Source: an uncultured Clostridia bacterium (GTDB lineage Bacteria > Bacillota > Clostridia > Oscillospirales > Oscillospiraceae). From it: a DNA stretch of 64,000 nucleotides. The stretch lies in the NCBI GenBank assembly GCA_945948535.1, contig CAMFBN010000001.1, positions 62,001-126,000 on the forward strand. The letters are read 5' to 3'. The position numbers and the translations under genes were made by a program. The number at the start of each line of letters is the position of its first letter. Positions within the stretch are counted from its first letter, which is position 1. This document shows, piece by piece, positions 34,802-43,169 of the stretch. The notes under the pieces were generated by a model. The model ran no database searches and was not told where the DNA came from. It saw only the letters and a list, made by a program, of their open reading frames with translations.

Positions 34802-36886
34802 TCAATAGAACAGCAAATCCGAATAGGTGGGGAAGGGCCAGTGGGCCTTGTCGGTCAGCGTCTCCAGAATATCCGCCTGACGGCGCACCTCCTCCATGTA
34901 GCCACAGACCACCCGGCGGTTGTAGAGGGCCGCTTCCTCCGGCTCCGAGGGCACCTGACACAGGGCTTCCCTCAGGGAGCTGACGTGGTCGTACAGCCGG
35001 TCGGAGGCCGAGCTGATCTGCCCAGCGATATCGGTTTCCGCCCAGCAGGACATCTTCACCGCCTTCTTGGCGGCAATGCTGTCGCACAGCTGGTGGGAAT
35101 AATTCATGGCGGCGGGGAGAATCTGGTGCATGGCCATGTCGATCATGGTCTTGGCCTCGATGGCAACCACCTTGTTGTAGGCGTCCAGATGGATGCGGTA
35201 TCTGGCCCGGAACTCCGTCTCGGTGAACACCCCGTGGCGGGTCACAAGGTCAATGTTCTTATCGCTAACGTAGGTGGGCAGGGCCTCCGCCGTGGAGGGG
35301 AAATTGTGCAGCCCTCTGCGGGCGGCTTCTTCCTTCCATTCATCACTGTAGCCGTTGCCGCTGAAAATAATCCGGCTGTGCTCCGTCAGAGCCTGACACA
35401 CCAGCTTCTGCAAAGCGGCGTCAAAGTCCTCCGCCTGTTCCAGAGCGCCTGCGAACCGGCCCAGCTCCTCCGCCATAATGGTGTTCAGGGCGATGTTGGG
35501 GCCGGACACGGACTGAGACGAGCCCAGCATCCGGAATTCGAACTTGTTGCCGGTGAAGGCCAGGGGGCTGGTGCGGTTGCGGTCGGTGGTGTCCTTGGGA
35601 ATGGAGGGCAGGACATCCACGCCGATGCGCAGCATACTCTTTTCCGGGTCCGTATAGTTGGTGCCGTCGATGATGGACTGCACCACCGCGTTCAGCTCGT
35701 CCCCGAGGAAGATGGAAACAATGGCAGGCGGGGCCTCGCTGGCCCCCAAGCGGTGGTCGTTTCCGGCGGTGGCTACCGTGCAGCGCAGGAAGTCCTGATA
35801 TTCGTCCACACCGGCGATGAAGGCCGCCAGAAACACCAGAAACTGCGCGTTCTGCCGGGGGGTCTTGCCGGGGCTGAAGAGGTTTTTGCCGGTATCCGTG
35901 GACAGCGACCAGTTGTTGTGCTTGCCGGAGCCGTTGACCCCGGCGAAGGGCTTTTCGTGGAGCAGACACACCAGATTATGCTTGGCGGCGCACTTCTTCA
36001 TAATCGCCATCATCTTCTGGTTGTCGTCACAGGCGGTGTTGGCGTCGGTGTAGATGGGAGCCAGCTCGTGCTGACAGGGCGCGCCCTCGTTGTGCTTGGT
36101 CTTGCTCAGGATGCCCAGCCGCCACAGCTGCTCGTCCAAATCCTGCATGAAGGCGGACACCCGGGTGCGGATGGTGCCGAAATAGTGGTCGTCCAGCTCC
36201 TGCCCCTTGGGCGGCTGAGCGCCGAACAGGGTGCGGCCCGTGAGCCGCAGATCCTCCCGCTGGGCGTACAGGTCTTTGGGCAGAAGGAAATACTCCTGCT
36301 CCGCGCCCACACAGGGAATGACCCGTTTTGTCTCGGTGTCGCCGAACAACCGCAGAATCCGCAGGGCCTCCCGGGACACCTCGTCCATGGAGCGAAGCAG
36401 GGGCGTTTTCTTGTCCAGAGAGTCGCCGGTGTAGGAAAAGAAGCAGGTGGGGATGTAAAGGCTGGCGTCCTTCACAAAGGCGAAGGCGGTGGGGTCCCAG
36501 GCGGTGTAGCCCCGGGCTTCAAAAGTGGCCCGCAGGCCGCCGGAGGGGAAGCTGGACGCGTCCGGCTCGCCCCGCACCAGCTCCTTGCCGGAAAACTCCA
36601 TGATGACCCGCCCGTCGCCGGTGGGGCTGATGAAGGAATCGTGCTTTTCCGCGGTGATGCCGGTCATGGGCTGGAACCAGTGGGTGTAGTGGGTGGCCCC
36701 CTTTTCCAGCGCCCACTGCTTCATGGCCTCGGCGATTTCGTTGGCCACGTCCAGCGGCAGGTGGGTGCCCTCGGCAATGCAGCGCTTCCACGCCCGGTAC
36801 ACTTCCTCCGGGAGCCGCTGCTTCATGGTGTACTCATTGAATACGTCGCTGCCGAAAATCTCCGGCAGATTCCTGATTTCGTTCAT
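34802..36886 (-). CDS. glnN: Glutamine synthetase, type III
   Basis: A 694-residue GSIII enzyme, making glutamine from glutamate, ammonia and ATP. Its length (about 700) and the N-terminal RLPEEVYRAWKRCIAEG distinguish it from 450-residue GSI. Seen in order: THWFQPMTGITAEKHDSFI, VGAEQEYFLL, GAPCQHELAPIYTDAN, HEKPFAGVNGSGKHNNWS and GNDHRLGASEAPPAIVSIFLG, matching GSIII metal and ATP regions. ATG 36886 has AAAGGAC 10 nt upstream; an ATG 9 nt earlier is too close to it. Divergent from the aminotransferase gene, so a nitrogen-linked pair is possible. Confidence 0.95.
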   Translation of the reverse strand: MNEIRNLPEIFGSDVFNEYTMKQRLPEEVYRAWKRCIAEGTHLPLDVANEIAEAMKQWALEKGATHYTHWFQPMTGITAEKHDSFISPTGDGRVIMEFSGKELVRGEPDASSFPSGGLRATFEARGYTAWDPTAFAFVKDASLYIPTCFFSYTGDSLDKKTPLLRSMDEVSREALRILRLFGDTETKRVIPCVGAEQEYFLLPKDLYAQREDLRLTGRTLFGAQPPKGQELDDHYFGTIRTRVSAFMQDLDEQLWRLGILSKTKHNEGAPCQHELAPIYTDANTACDDNQKMMAIMKKCAAKHNLVCLLHEKPFAGVNGSGKHNNWSLSTDTGKNLFSPGKTPRQNAQFLVFLAAFIAGVDEYQDFLRCTVATAGNDHRLGASEAPPAIVSIFLGDELNAVVQSIIDGTNYTDPEKSMLRIGVDVLPSIPKDTTDRNRTSPLAFTGNKFEFRMLGSSQSVSGPNIALNTIMAEELGRFAGALEQAEDFDAALQKLVCQALTEHSRIIFSGNGYSDEWKEEAARRGLHNFPSTAEALPTYVSDKNIDLVTRHGVFTETEFRARYRIHLDAYNKVVAIEAKTMIDMAMHQILPAAMNYSHQLCDSIAAKKAVKMSCWAETDIAGQISSASDRLYDHVSSLREALCQVPSEPEEAALYNRRVVCGYMEEVRRQADILETLTDKAHWPFPTYSDLLFY

Positions 36887-37153
36887 AAAAGTCATGTCCT
36901 TTCCGAAAATGCTGCCAATTTTCTAAGAATATAACCATCATACCTTTTGATTCTATTCAACTTCCACGAAAAAAGCAAGGCGTGATTGTGCAGTAAAAAC
37001 ATTTGTCTTTTTCGCCGTGGTTTGTGCATTCCTCCAATTCCTTCATTTCTGAATCGGAAAATGAAATTTTGTACAAATATATCTTGCATTTTTTGTTGTA
37101 ATCGCATATAATAAGCCCATTATTACAGTGATTAGGCCGAAAGGATGATTTTT
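36887..37153. promoter_or_regulatory. AT-rich divergent promoter region glnN / aminotransferase
   Basis: 267 bp of AT-rich DNA. On the plus strand TTGCAT, 17 bp, TATAAT (37084-37112) is a good promoter for the aminotransferase gene. For glnN only a weak TATATT-like -10 was seen. No riboswitch or T-box pattern recognised. Confidence 0.6.
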
Positions 37154-38431
37154 GTGACCCCCTATTCTTGCATGAGCACCTCCGAACTGGCACGGGAGTA
37201 CGCCACCGTTCTGGATGAATACGACCAACTCAAGGCACAGGGTCTGAAGCTGAACATGGCCCGGGGCAAGCCCTCCAAAAAGCAGCTGGATCTGGTCAGC
37301 GGCATTCTCACCACCGTGCAGACCGCCGAGGACTGCATGGACGACGGCATCGATGTGCGCAACTACGGCGAACTGGCGGGCCTGCCCTGCGCCCGTGAAT
37401 ACTGGGCCGACATTCTGGACTGCAAGCCGGAACAGGTTTTCGTGGGCGGCGTTGCCAGCCTGAACCTCATGTACGATGTGGTCTCCCGGGCCTACACCCA
37501 CGGCCTGCCCCACAGCCCCCGGCCTTGGTGCAAGGAGGAAAAGGTTAAATTCCTGTGCCCCTGCCCCGGCTATGACCGGCACTTCGCCATCGGTGAGAGC
37601 TTCGGCGCGGAGCTGATTCCCGTGCCCATGACCCCCACCGGCCCGGATATGGATGTGGTGGAGGAGCTGGTGAAGGATCCCCAGGTGAAGCTCATCTGGA
37701 CGGTGCCCAAGTACAGCAATCCCGACGGCGTGATTTACAGCGACGAAACCGTCCGGCGGTTCGCAAACCTGAAGCCCGCCGCCCCGGACTTCACCATCAT
37801 GTGGGACAATGCCTATGGCGTCCACCAGTTCCGTGGGGAGTATGTCCCCTTCCCCGATCTTCTGGGCCTTTGCGCCGAAGCCGGGCGTCCCGACATGGTC
37901 ATTGAGTTCGCCTCCACCTCCAAGATCACCTTCGCCGGCGGCGGCATCTCCTGCATGGCCTCCAGCGAGGACAATATCAAGTATTTTACCAAGCTCTTTG
38001 GCATTCAGATGATCTCTCAGGACAAGGTCAACCAGCTGCGCCATGTGCGCTTCCTCAGGAATAAGGCCCACACGCTGGAGATCATGAAGCTCCACGCGGA
38101 GGTTATGCGGCCCAAATTTGACGTGGTGAGCAAGTGGCTGACCCGGGAGATTAAACCTCTGGGTATCGCTCACTGGGTAGACCCGGACGGCGGCTATTTC
38201 GTCAGTCTCTTTACCATGCCCGGCACCGCGAAACGGGTGTGGCAGCTGTGCAAAGAGGCCGGCGTGGTGCTGACCAACGTGGGCGCCACCTACCCCTACG
38301 GCAACGACCCGGCGGACTCCAACCTGCGCATCGCCCCCAGCCTGCCCCCGGTGGAGGAGCTGGAAAAAGCCATGGAGGTTCTCACCACCAGCATGAAGCT
38401 TGCCGCGCTGGAAAAAATCATGAACCATTAA
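37154..38431 (+). CDS. Aspartate-aminotransferase-like PLP enzyme (class I, subgroup Ic type)
   Basis: A 425-residue fold-type I PLP enzyme. The N-terminal LNMARGKPSKKQLDLV, NYGELAGLPCAREYWADIL and the PLP lysine Lys257 in FASTSKITFAGGGISCMASS match the Pfam aspartate aminotransferase group common in Clostridia and Actinobacteria. RIAPSLPPVEELEKAME near the end binds the substrate carboxylate by Arg. The GTG at 37154 is preferred: AAAGG lies 9 nt upstream of it but directly abuts the ATG at 37145. Aspartate/2-oxoglutarate is the likely pair of substrates; other amino acids remain possible. Confidence 0.88.
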   Translation: MTPYSCMSTSELAREYATVLDEYDQLKAQGLKLNMARGKPSKKQLDLVSGILTTVQTAEDCMDDGIDVRNYGELAGLPCAREYWADILDCKPEQVFVGGVASLNLMYDVVSRAYTHGLPHSPRPWCKEEKVKFLCPCPGYDRHFAIGESFGAELIPVPMTPTGPDMDVVEELVKDPQVKLIWTVPKYSNPDGVIYSDETVRRFANLKPAAPDFTIMWDNAYGVHQFRGEYVPFPDLLGLCAEAGRPDMVIEFASTSKITFAGGGISCMASSEDNIKYFTKLFGIQMISQDKVNQLRHVRFLRNKAHTLEIMKLHAEVMRPKFDVVSKWLTREIKPLGIAHWVDPDGGYFVSLFTMPGTAKRVWQLCKEAGVVLTNVGATYPYGNDPADSNLRIAPSLPPVEELEKAMEVLTTSMKLAALEKIMNH

Positions 38432-38436
38432 AAAAC

Positions 38437-38472
38437 GCTGCCGTTTCCCAAAAGGGAGACGGCAGCCTTTTT
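38437..38472 (+). terminator. Terminator of aminotransferase gene
   Basis: GCTGCCGTTTCCC / GGGAGACGGCAGC stem, AAAA loop, then TTTTT. Confidence 0.85.
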
Positions 38473-38527
38473 CAGTGTGGAGAGTGGAGTGTTATCAGCT
38501 TTATTCAGCTACATTGCGCTTTAGCTG

Positions 38528-38637
38528 ATTAAGAAATGCCACTGTAGGGCGGGGGCTTGCCCCCACCGCCGTTACCCATAGCGGCTTCGCCGATGGCGGG
38601 GGCAAGCCCCCGCCCTACAATGTAACGCAGATATGTT
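38528..38637 (-). repeat. GTAGGGCGG-ended palindromic repeat, copy J
   Basis: An inverted copy of the 34431-34540 unit with two substitutions in 110 bp. It lies 97 bp downstream of the aminotransferase stop and appears to sit between the halves of an AGTGGAG-type heptad element (38475-38490 and 38672-38755). Confidence 0.85.
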
Positions 38638-38671
38638 CTGCTTTTGCTGAGGTAAACCGACAAGCACATTT

Positions 38672-38755
38672 TCAATTCATCGCCGAAAGCGATGCCGCAA
38701 CTCCTAACTCCAAACTCTTCACTCTTCACTCTCCACTCTCAACTCTTCACTCTTA
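38672..38755. repeat. Heptad-hairpin repeat, AGTGGAG class, copy G
   Basis: A hairpin core (CAATTCATCGCCGAAAGCGATGCCGCAACTCC in two blocks, 38672-38703) is followed by about seven CTCCACT/CTTCACT heptads. A short heptad block at 38475-38490 (GTGTGGAGAGTGGAG) may be the left arm, separated by copy J. The heptads encode the last residues and the stop of the gene at 38719. Confidence 0.7.
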
Positions 38756-39852
38756 TCCGGCGGCAATTCCTTCGCTTCGCCCATGCTGGTTCTGGCCTTC
38801 TTCGCCGCCTCCAGCAGGCCCTGAAATTCCGTGGACAGAATGTGGCGCATATCCGCGTCCGAGGAAAGGGTCTTGACGTAGGCCCGGATGTTTTTCGGCT
38901 GGAAAATATCCGCCGCGTTCTCCACCTCCCCGGTGGTCAGCAGGCTGTACAGCACCTCCACCAGCCGGTTCCGCTCCTGATTGCTCATGCTGGCAAACCA
39001 GTTCTTGATGGTGGCGTCCAAAAACTGAGAGGATTCCGTCACCTCCTGTACCGGCAGGAAGTTCGGCCCCTCCACCTCCCAGGAATAGGGGTCGTGCTGC
39101 ATCAGTCCTACGCTTTTGCTGCGGATCACCAGAAACGGCTCCTCATGCTCCAGCAGCATCCCGATCACCGAGGACTGGGGGATGTAGGTGCGGATTCTCG
39201 GCACGATGGCGTTATAGCCCGGGTCGCCGATCATGTACTTTGTGAAGCCGGGGCCGTCGTTGTTGTACACCGTCAGAATCCGCTTTCGCACCGTAGGCGA
39301 GCACCGGGCGGCGGCAAACACCGCCAGATTGCCGCCCTTGGAGTGGCCCGCAACCCGCATGGGGGCGGTGTAGGCCAGCGCCGCCTGCCGGATGTACTCC
39401 TGGGCCAGCCGCTGGGCCGGGATGGTCTGCTGGAAGGTCATGTTGAAGTCCTCCTTCCAGCCAACGAGAGAATTGTCCGTGCCCCGGTAGGCAAGGAACA
39501 TGGTGCCGTCGTCGGGCAGGAAGGTCATGGCGGCAAACTGGGTCTCCTGCTCCGGCAGGAAGCGGCTCTGGAACAGGCACAGCCTGCATTGTCCAAAGCG
39601 CACCGTCTCCGCCGCCCGGTGCAGAAGCTCTATATCCTTTTTCGACCGTGCCCGGCCCTCCGGGTCTTCCAGCGAGAAAAATTCCTCCGCGCACTGGCGC
39701 AGCGTCACCGCCGTGTCCGGGTCCCGGGCCGCCTTTTCCCCGTAGTCCACATAGGTCAGGGTGGAAAAAATCAGTGCGTCCACCGCGTTAGGCGGGTCCT
39801 GGGTAAAGGTCAGATCTCCCCGCCAGGTTAAATAATCAAAAATGTTGCCCAT
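38719..39852 (-). CDS. Mbeg1-like (DUF2974) alpha/beta hydrolase
   Basis: A 377-residue lipase-like protein. It starts MGNIFDYLTWRGDLTF, as usual for this Clostridia family. A conserved FLAYRGTDNSLVGWKEDFNM strand precedes the nucleophile Ser171 in VAGHSKGGNLAVFAA. The downstream VYNNDGPGF is also typical. Related proteins are predicted lipases, but no activity is established. The last about 11 residues (KSEELRVESEE) and the stop are encoded by AGTGGAG-type heptads, so the native end was probably changed by the repeat. AAGGGG stands 8 nt before the ATG. Confidence 0.88.
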   Translation of the reverse strand: MGNIFDYLTWRGDLTFTQDPPNAVDALIFSTLTYVDYGEKAARDPDTAVTLRQCAEEFFSLEDPEGRARSKKDIELLHRAAETVRFGQCRLCLFQSRFLPEQETQFAAMTFLPDDGTMFLAYRGTDNSLVGWKEDFNMTFQQTIPAQRLAQEYIRQAALAYTAPMRVAGHSKGGNLAVFAAARCSPTVRKRILTVYNNDGPGFTKYMIGDPGYNAIVPRIRTYIPQSSVIGMLLEHEEPFLVIRSKSVGLMQHDPYSWEVEGPNFLPVQEVTESSQFLDATIKNWFASMSNQERNRLVEVLYSLLTTGEVENAADIFQPKNIRAYVKTLSSDADMRHILSTEFQGLLEAAKKARTSMGEAKELPPDKSEELRVESEE

Positions 39853-39940
39853 ACTCTCAACCCCTTTTGCGGTATCATAGCAGATAATTGTGAAATTTTC
39901 TACCCTTTTCCGTCACGGGGGGGAAAGGTCGAAGACAGGA

Positions 39941-39969
39941 TTGACAAACCCGCTTCCCGGGCGTAAAAT
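39941..39969 (+). promoter_or_regulatory. Promoter of HD-domain gene
   Basis: TTGACA, 17-bp spacer, TAAAAT, 28 bp before the ATG; near consensus. Confidence 0.78.
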
Positions 39970-39997
39970 GGGAAAAAATCACTTAGGAGGTATTTTC

Positions 39998-40570
39998 ATG
40001 GAACTGACCCGGGAGCAGGCCCTTGCCCTGCTGAAAAAATACAACAAAGAGCCCTTCCACATCCAGCACGCTCTGACGGTGGAGGGGGTCATGCGCTGGT
40101 TCGCCGCCGAAAACGGCGAGGATGTGGACTTCTGGGGCCTGTGCGGCCTGCTGCACGACGTGGACTTTGAAAACTGGCCCGAGGAGCACTGTGTCAAGGC
40201 CCCGGAGCTGCTCTCTGAGGTGAACGCCAGCCCCGAAATGGTGCACGCCATCTGCTCCCACGGCTATGGAATCTGCTGCGACGTGGAGCCCACGCTTCTC
40301 ATGGAGAAGGTTCTCTTTGCCACCGACGAGCTGACCGGTCTCATTGGCGCCGCCGCGAAAATGCGGCCCAGCAAGTCCGTCATGGACATGGAGCTGTCGT
40401 CTCTCAAGAAGAAGTTCAAGGACAAAAAGTTCGCCGCCGGCTGCTCCCGGGATGTGATCCGAACCGGGGCGGAGCGGCTGGGCTGGACGCTGGACGAGCT
40501 GATGGAGAAAACCATTCTCGCCATGCGCTCCTGTGAAGCGCCCGTGGCAGCGGAAATGGAGAGTAATTGA
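39998..40570 (+). CDS. HD-domain protein
   Basis: A 190-residue protein with an HD phosphohydrolase fold. The first metal His lies in FHIQHALTVEGVMRW, the HD pair (His53-Asp54) in LCGLLHDVDFENWP, and further His/Asp ligands in AICSHGYG and FATDELTGL. Such proteins may hydrolyse nucleotides or phosphoesters; the substrate is unknown. ATG 39998 has AGGAGG 7 nt upstream. The stop TGA is the first TTGACAA unit of the following repeat. Confidence 0.88.
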   Translation: MELTREQALALLKKYNKEPFHIQHALTVEGVMRWFAAENGEDVDFWGLCGLLHDVDFENWPEEHCVKAPELLSEVNASPEMVHAICSHGYGICCDVEPTLLMEKVLFATDELTGLIGAAAKMRPSKSVMDMELSSLKKKFKDKKFAAGCSRDVIRTGAERLGWTLDELMEKTILAMRSCEAPVAAEMESN

Positions 40571-40711
40571 CAATTGACAGTTGACAGTTGACAATTATTG
40601 TGTCCCTTCGGGACGATTGAATATATTTCTATTTCGTTGGTGCCCTTTTTTAATCCATCCCGAAGGGATACCACAATTGTCAATTGTTCATTGTCAATTG
40701 TCAATTCAATT
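40565..40711. repeat. Heptad-hairpin repeat, TTGACAA class, copy C
   Basis: Complete two-armed copy: heptads, left core TTGTGTCCC-TTC-GGGACGATT (40599-40619), spacer, right core ending CCCGAAGGGATACCACAATT (40651-40679), inverted heptads. Same orientation and nearly the same sequence as copy B. Confidence 0.85.
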
Positions 40712-40743
40712 CTCCTTTACAACCTTCTCAATCTTTCAATCAG

Positions 40744-40771
40744 AAACCCCCGGAAGCAACTTCCGGGGGTT
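40744..40771 (-). terminator. Terminator of Na/Pi transporter gene
   Basis: AACCCCCGGAAG / CTTCCGGGGGTT stem with a 3-nt loop, 6 bp past the stop. Confidence 0.75.
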
Positions 40772-40776
40772 CGCTT

Positions 40777-42579
40777 TTACAGAATTTCCTTCAAAGGCTT
40801 GATATACTGCTCACGGCGGCGCTCTTTTTCCGCCATGTAGGCCACGTCGTTGCCCGCGTGGATTTCCCGCAGGTAGTCGTAGTGATTTTGCAGAATCTGC
40901 TCGTTGTTCCGGGCCAGCATCATGACGGCAATGGAGGAACACTGGTCGGAGGCACGCTCAAAATAGGTCAGCGCTTCCATGAACACCAGACCGCTGCCGA
41001 TGGAGCACTGCCCGTTTTTCAGCCGCTTGGTGTGACGGTCCTTCAGCATCATTATCATGTCGTCGATGGTCTCCTCCAGCGGCTCGATGGCCTTGGCGGC
41101 CTCGTTGTCGTCGTTGGCAAAGGCATTGACGGTAATGTCCAGAATCTCATTGACGGCGCTGGTGATGAGGGCCAGCTCCTTCTTGGCGGTGTCGGAGAAG
41201 CTGGTGCTTTCGCTTTGCAGCCGCTCCGCCAGCTCCACCATGTTGGTGGCGTAGTCGCCGATACGCTCGAAATTGGGCACCGTCTGCATCAGCATATCCA
41301 GCTGACGGTCGTCAAACTCCGTCTCCACGGTCTTGGACAGGCCGATGAGGAAGCGGTCGGTGTTGTCGGTGAACTGGTCGATGCAGTCCTCGTCCTTGTT
41401 GATTTCCGCCACCAGCACCGGGTCATACTTGGCAAGCACCTTGCAGCCCCGCTCGAAGTTCAGCTTTGCCAGCCGGCCGCCGTCGGCCACGGCCTTCATG
41501 GTGACGGCGAGAGCCATGGCGGGAGAATTGTACAGCTTTTCGTCCAGAGTATGCAGCTCGGGATGCCGGTCCGCCTCGGGCTTGTCGTCCTTGACGATCT
41601 TCAGGGACAGCTTCACCATCCAGTCGGCGAAGGGAATCAGCACCACGGCGGTGAGCAGATTGAACACCGTCTGGAAATTGGCGATTCCGCCGCTGTCCAC
41701 CGCGCGGACCCAGAAGCCCGCCCCGAATACCGACAGCTTTTCCATCACCGTCATCACAATCAGGAACAGCACCGTGCCGATGGTGTTAAAGGCGATGTGC
41801 ACTACGCCGGTACGCTTGGCGTCCTTGGAAGAGCCGATGGAGCAGACCATGGCGGTGGTGACGCAGGTGCCCAGGTTGATGCCCATAATCACGGGGTAGG
41901 CCATGGCAAAGGTGATGCCGGAGCCGGGCACGGAAGCCACGGTCTGAAGCATACCCACGGTGGCGGAGGAGCTTTGCACAATGACCGTCAGAATCAGGCC
42001 GAAGAGGATGCCGAACAGGGGGTTGGCAAGGAAGGAGACAAAGGCGGTGAACGCTTCCGTACCAATCAGGGGCTTGACGCCGTCGGTCATCAGCTCCAGA
42101 CCCACGAACAGCACGCCGAAGCCGATGCAGATATCGCCGATGGTCTTAGACTTCTTGCTCTTGATGAACATGAGCAGCACGATGCCCGCCACCAGCGCGA
42201 TGGGCGCCAAAGTGTCGGTGTCGAACAGCCACAGCAGGAAGCTGCCGTCGGACTCGATGGAACTCAGACGGATGATCTGGGCCGTCACCGTGGTGCCGAT
42301 GTTGGCGCCCATGACGATGGACACGGCCTGCTTCAGGTTCAGCACCCCCGCGCCGATCAGGGCCACCGTCAGCACGATGGTCGCCGTGGAACTCTGGATC
42401 ACCGCGGTCACCAGCGCGCCGGTGAGCACGCCCATAAGCACATTGCCGGTGACCTTTTCCAATACCCGCTTCAGCGCGGCACCGGAACTGTTTTTCAGAC
42501 CGTCGCCCATGACCTCAATGCCGTAGAGGAACATGGCAAGGCCGCCGAGAAGCTGGATAATGGCAGTTAGAATCTCCAT
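40777..42579 (-). CDS. Na+/phosphate symporter family protein with PhoU-like domain
   Basis: A 600-residue protein. The N-terminal 330 residues hold two inverted PF02690 repeats marked by VIQSSTATIVLT (62-67 QSSTAT) and VIVQSSSATVGML. The C-terminal 250 residues are helical and PhoU-like, as in bacterial NptA-type proteins. It is expected to import phosphate with sodium. AGGAG stands 6 nt before the ATG. Transcribed alone from a promoter at 42644-42672. Confidence 0.94.
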   Translation of the reverse strand: MEILTAIIQLLGGLAMFLYGIEVMGDGLKNSSGAALKRVLEKVTGNVLMGVLTGALVTAVIQSSTATIVLTVALIGAGVLNLKQAVSIVMGANIGTTVTAQIIRLSSIESDGSFLLWLFDTDTLAPIALVAGIVLLMFIKSKKSKTIGDICIGFGVLFVGLELMTDGVKPLIGTEAFTAFVSFLANPLFGILFGLILTVIVQSSSATVGMLQTVASVPGSGITFAMAYPVIMGINLGTCVTTAMVCSIGSSKDAKRTGVVHIAFNTIGTVLFLIVMTVMEKLSVFGAGFWVRAVDSGGIANFQTVFNLLTAVVLIPFADWMVKLSLKIVKDDKPEADRHPELHTLDEKLYNSPAMALAVTMKAVADGGRLAKLNFERGCKVLAKYDPVLVAEINKDEDCIDQFTDNTDRFLIGLSKTVETEFDDRQLDMLMQTVPNFERIGDYATNMVELAERLQSESTSFSDTAKKELALITSAVNEILDITVNAFANDDNEAAKAIEPLEETIDDMIMMLKDRHTKRLKNGQCSIGSGLVFMEALTYFERASDQCSSIAVMMLARNNEQILQNHYDYLREIHAGNDVAYMAEKERRREQYIKPLKEIL

Positions 42580-42643
42580 ATCATACTCCTAAATCTCTGT
42601 TTAATTTTCGCTTTCCTTCACTGCCCACACCGGGCATGATATC

Positions 42644-42672
42644 ATTATAAGAAATTCCGCGCAAAATGTATA
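42644..42672 (-). promoter_or_regulatory. Promoter of Na/Pi transporter gene
   Basis: TATACA, 17-bp spacer, TATAAT on the minus strand. Confidence 0.55.
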
Positions 42673-42731
42673 GTGACAATTTCTGCGTAAATTTCACAAA
42701 AACTTTACATGGATTTTATGAAAATCACCAA

Positions 42732-43169
42732 TTATTTCCCGGTAGAACCGAAGCCCCCGGCGTCCCGGCAGGTATCGGACAGCGTCTGGGCAGCCTCATA
42801 GGCAGGCTGAAGCACCGGGGTAATGAGCATCTGGGCGATGCGCTGCCCCGGCTCCACGGTGCGTGCCTCCCCGCTGTGGTTGTGCAGGGCCACCACAATT
42901 TCGCCCCGGTAGTCGCTGTCGATGACCCCCACCTTGTTGGCGGGCGCCAGCCCCTGCTTGCAGGCCATGCCGCTGCGGGCATAAATCAGCCCGGCACAGC
43001 CGGAAGGGATTTCCATGGCAAGGCCGGTTGGGACGAAGGCCGTCCGGCCCGGTTCGATGGTAACCGGTTCCGTCAGGCAGGCGTACAGGTCCGCGCCGGC
43101 AGCCCCAGCGCTTCCGTAGGTGGGCAGCACCGCCCCCTCCCGGAGGATTTTTACACGAATGGCATTCAT
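42732..43169 (-). CDS. dut: dUTP diphosphatase
   Basis: A 145-residue trimeric dUTPase that clears dUTP and supplies dUMP. The five motifs are present: AGADLYA, YARSGMACKQGL, GVIDSDYRGEIVV, GQRIAQML and the C-terminal P-loop-like GGFGSTGK. ATG 43169 overlaps the TAA of nrdG by one base (TAATG), with AAGGGGA 8 nt upstream. Coupling with nrdG links it to deoxynucleotide supply. Confidence 0.96.
   Translation of the reverse strand: MNAIRVKILREGAVLPTYGSAGAAGADLYACLTEPVTIEPGRTAFVPTGLAMEIPSGCAGLIYARSGMACKQGLAPANKVGVIDSDYRGEIVVALHNHSGEARTVEPGQRIAQMLITPVLQPAYEAAQTLSDTCRDAGGFGSTGK

Noticed and set aside
34715-36934. 739-residue plus-strand frame
   Set aside because: Antisense to glnN, whose motifs are complete.
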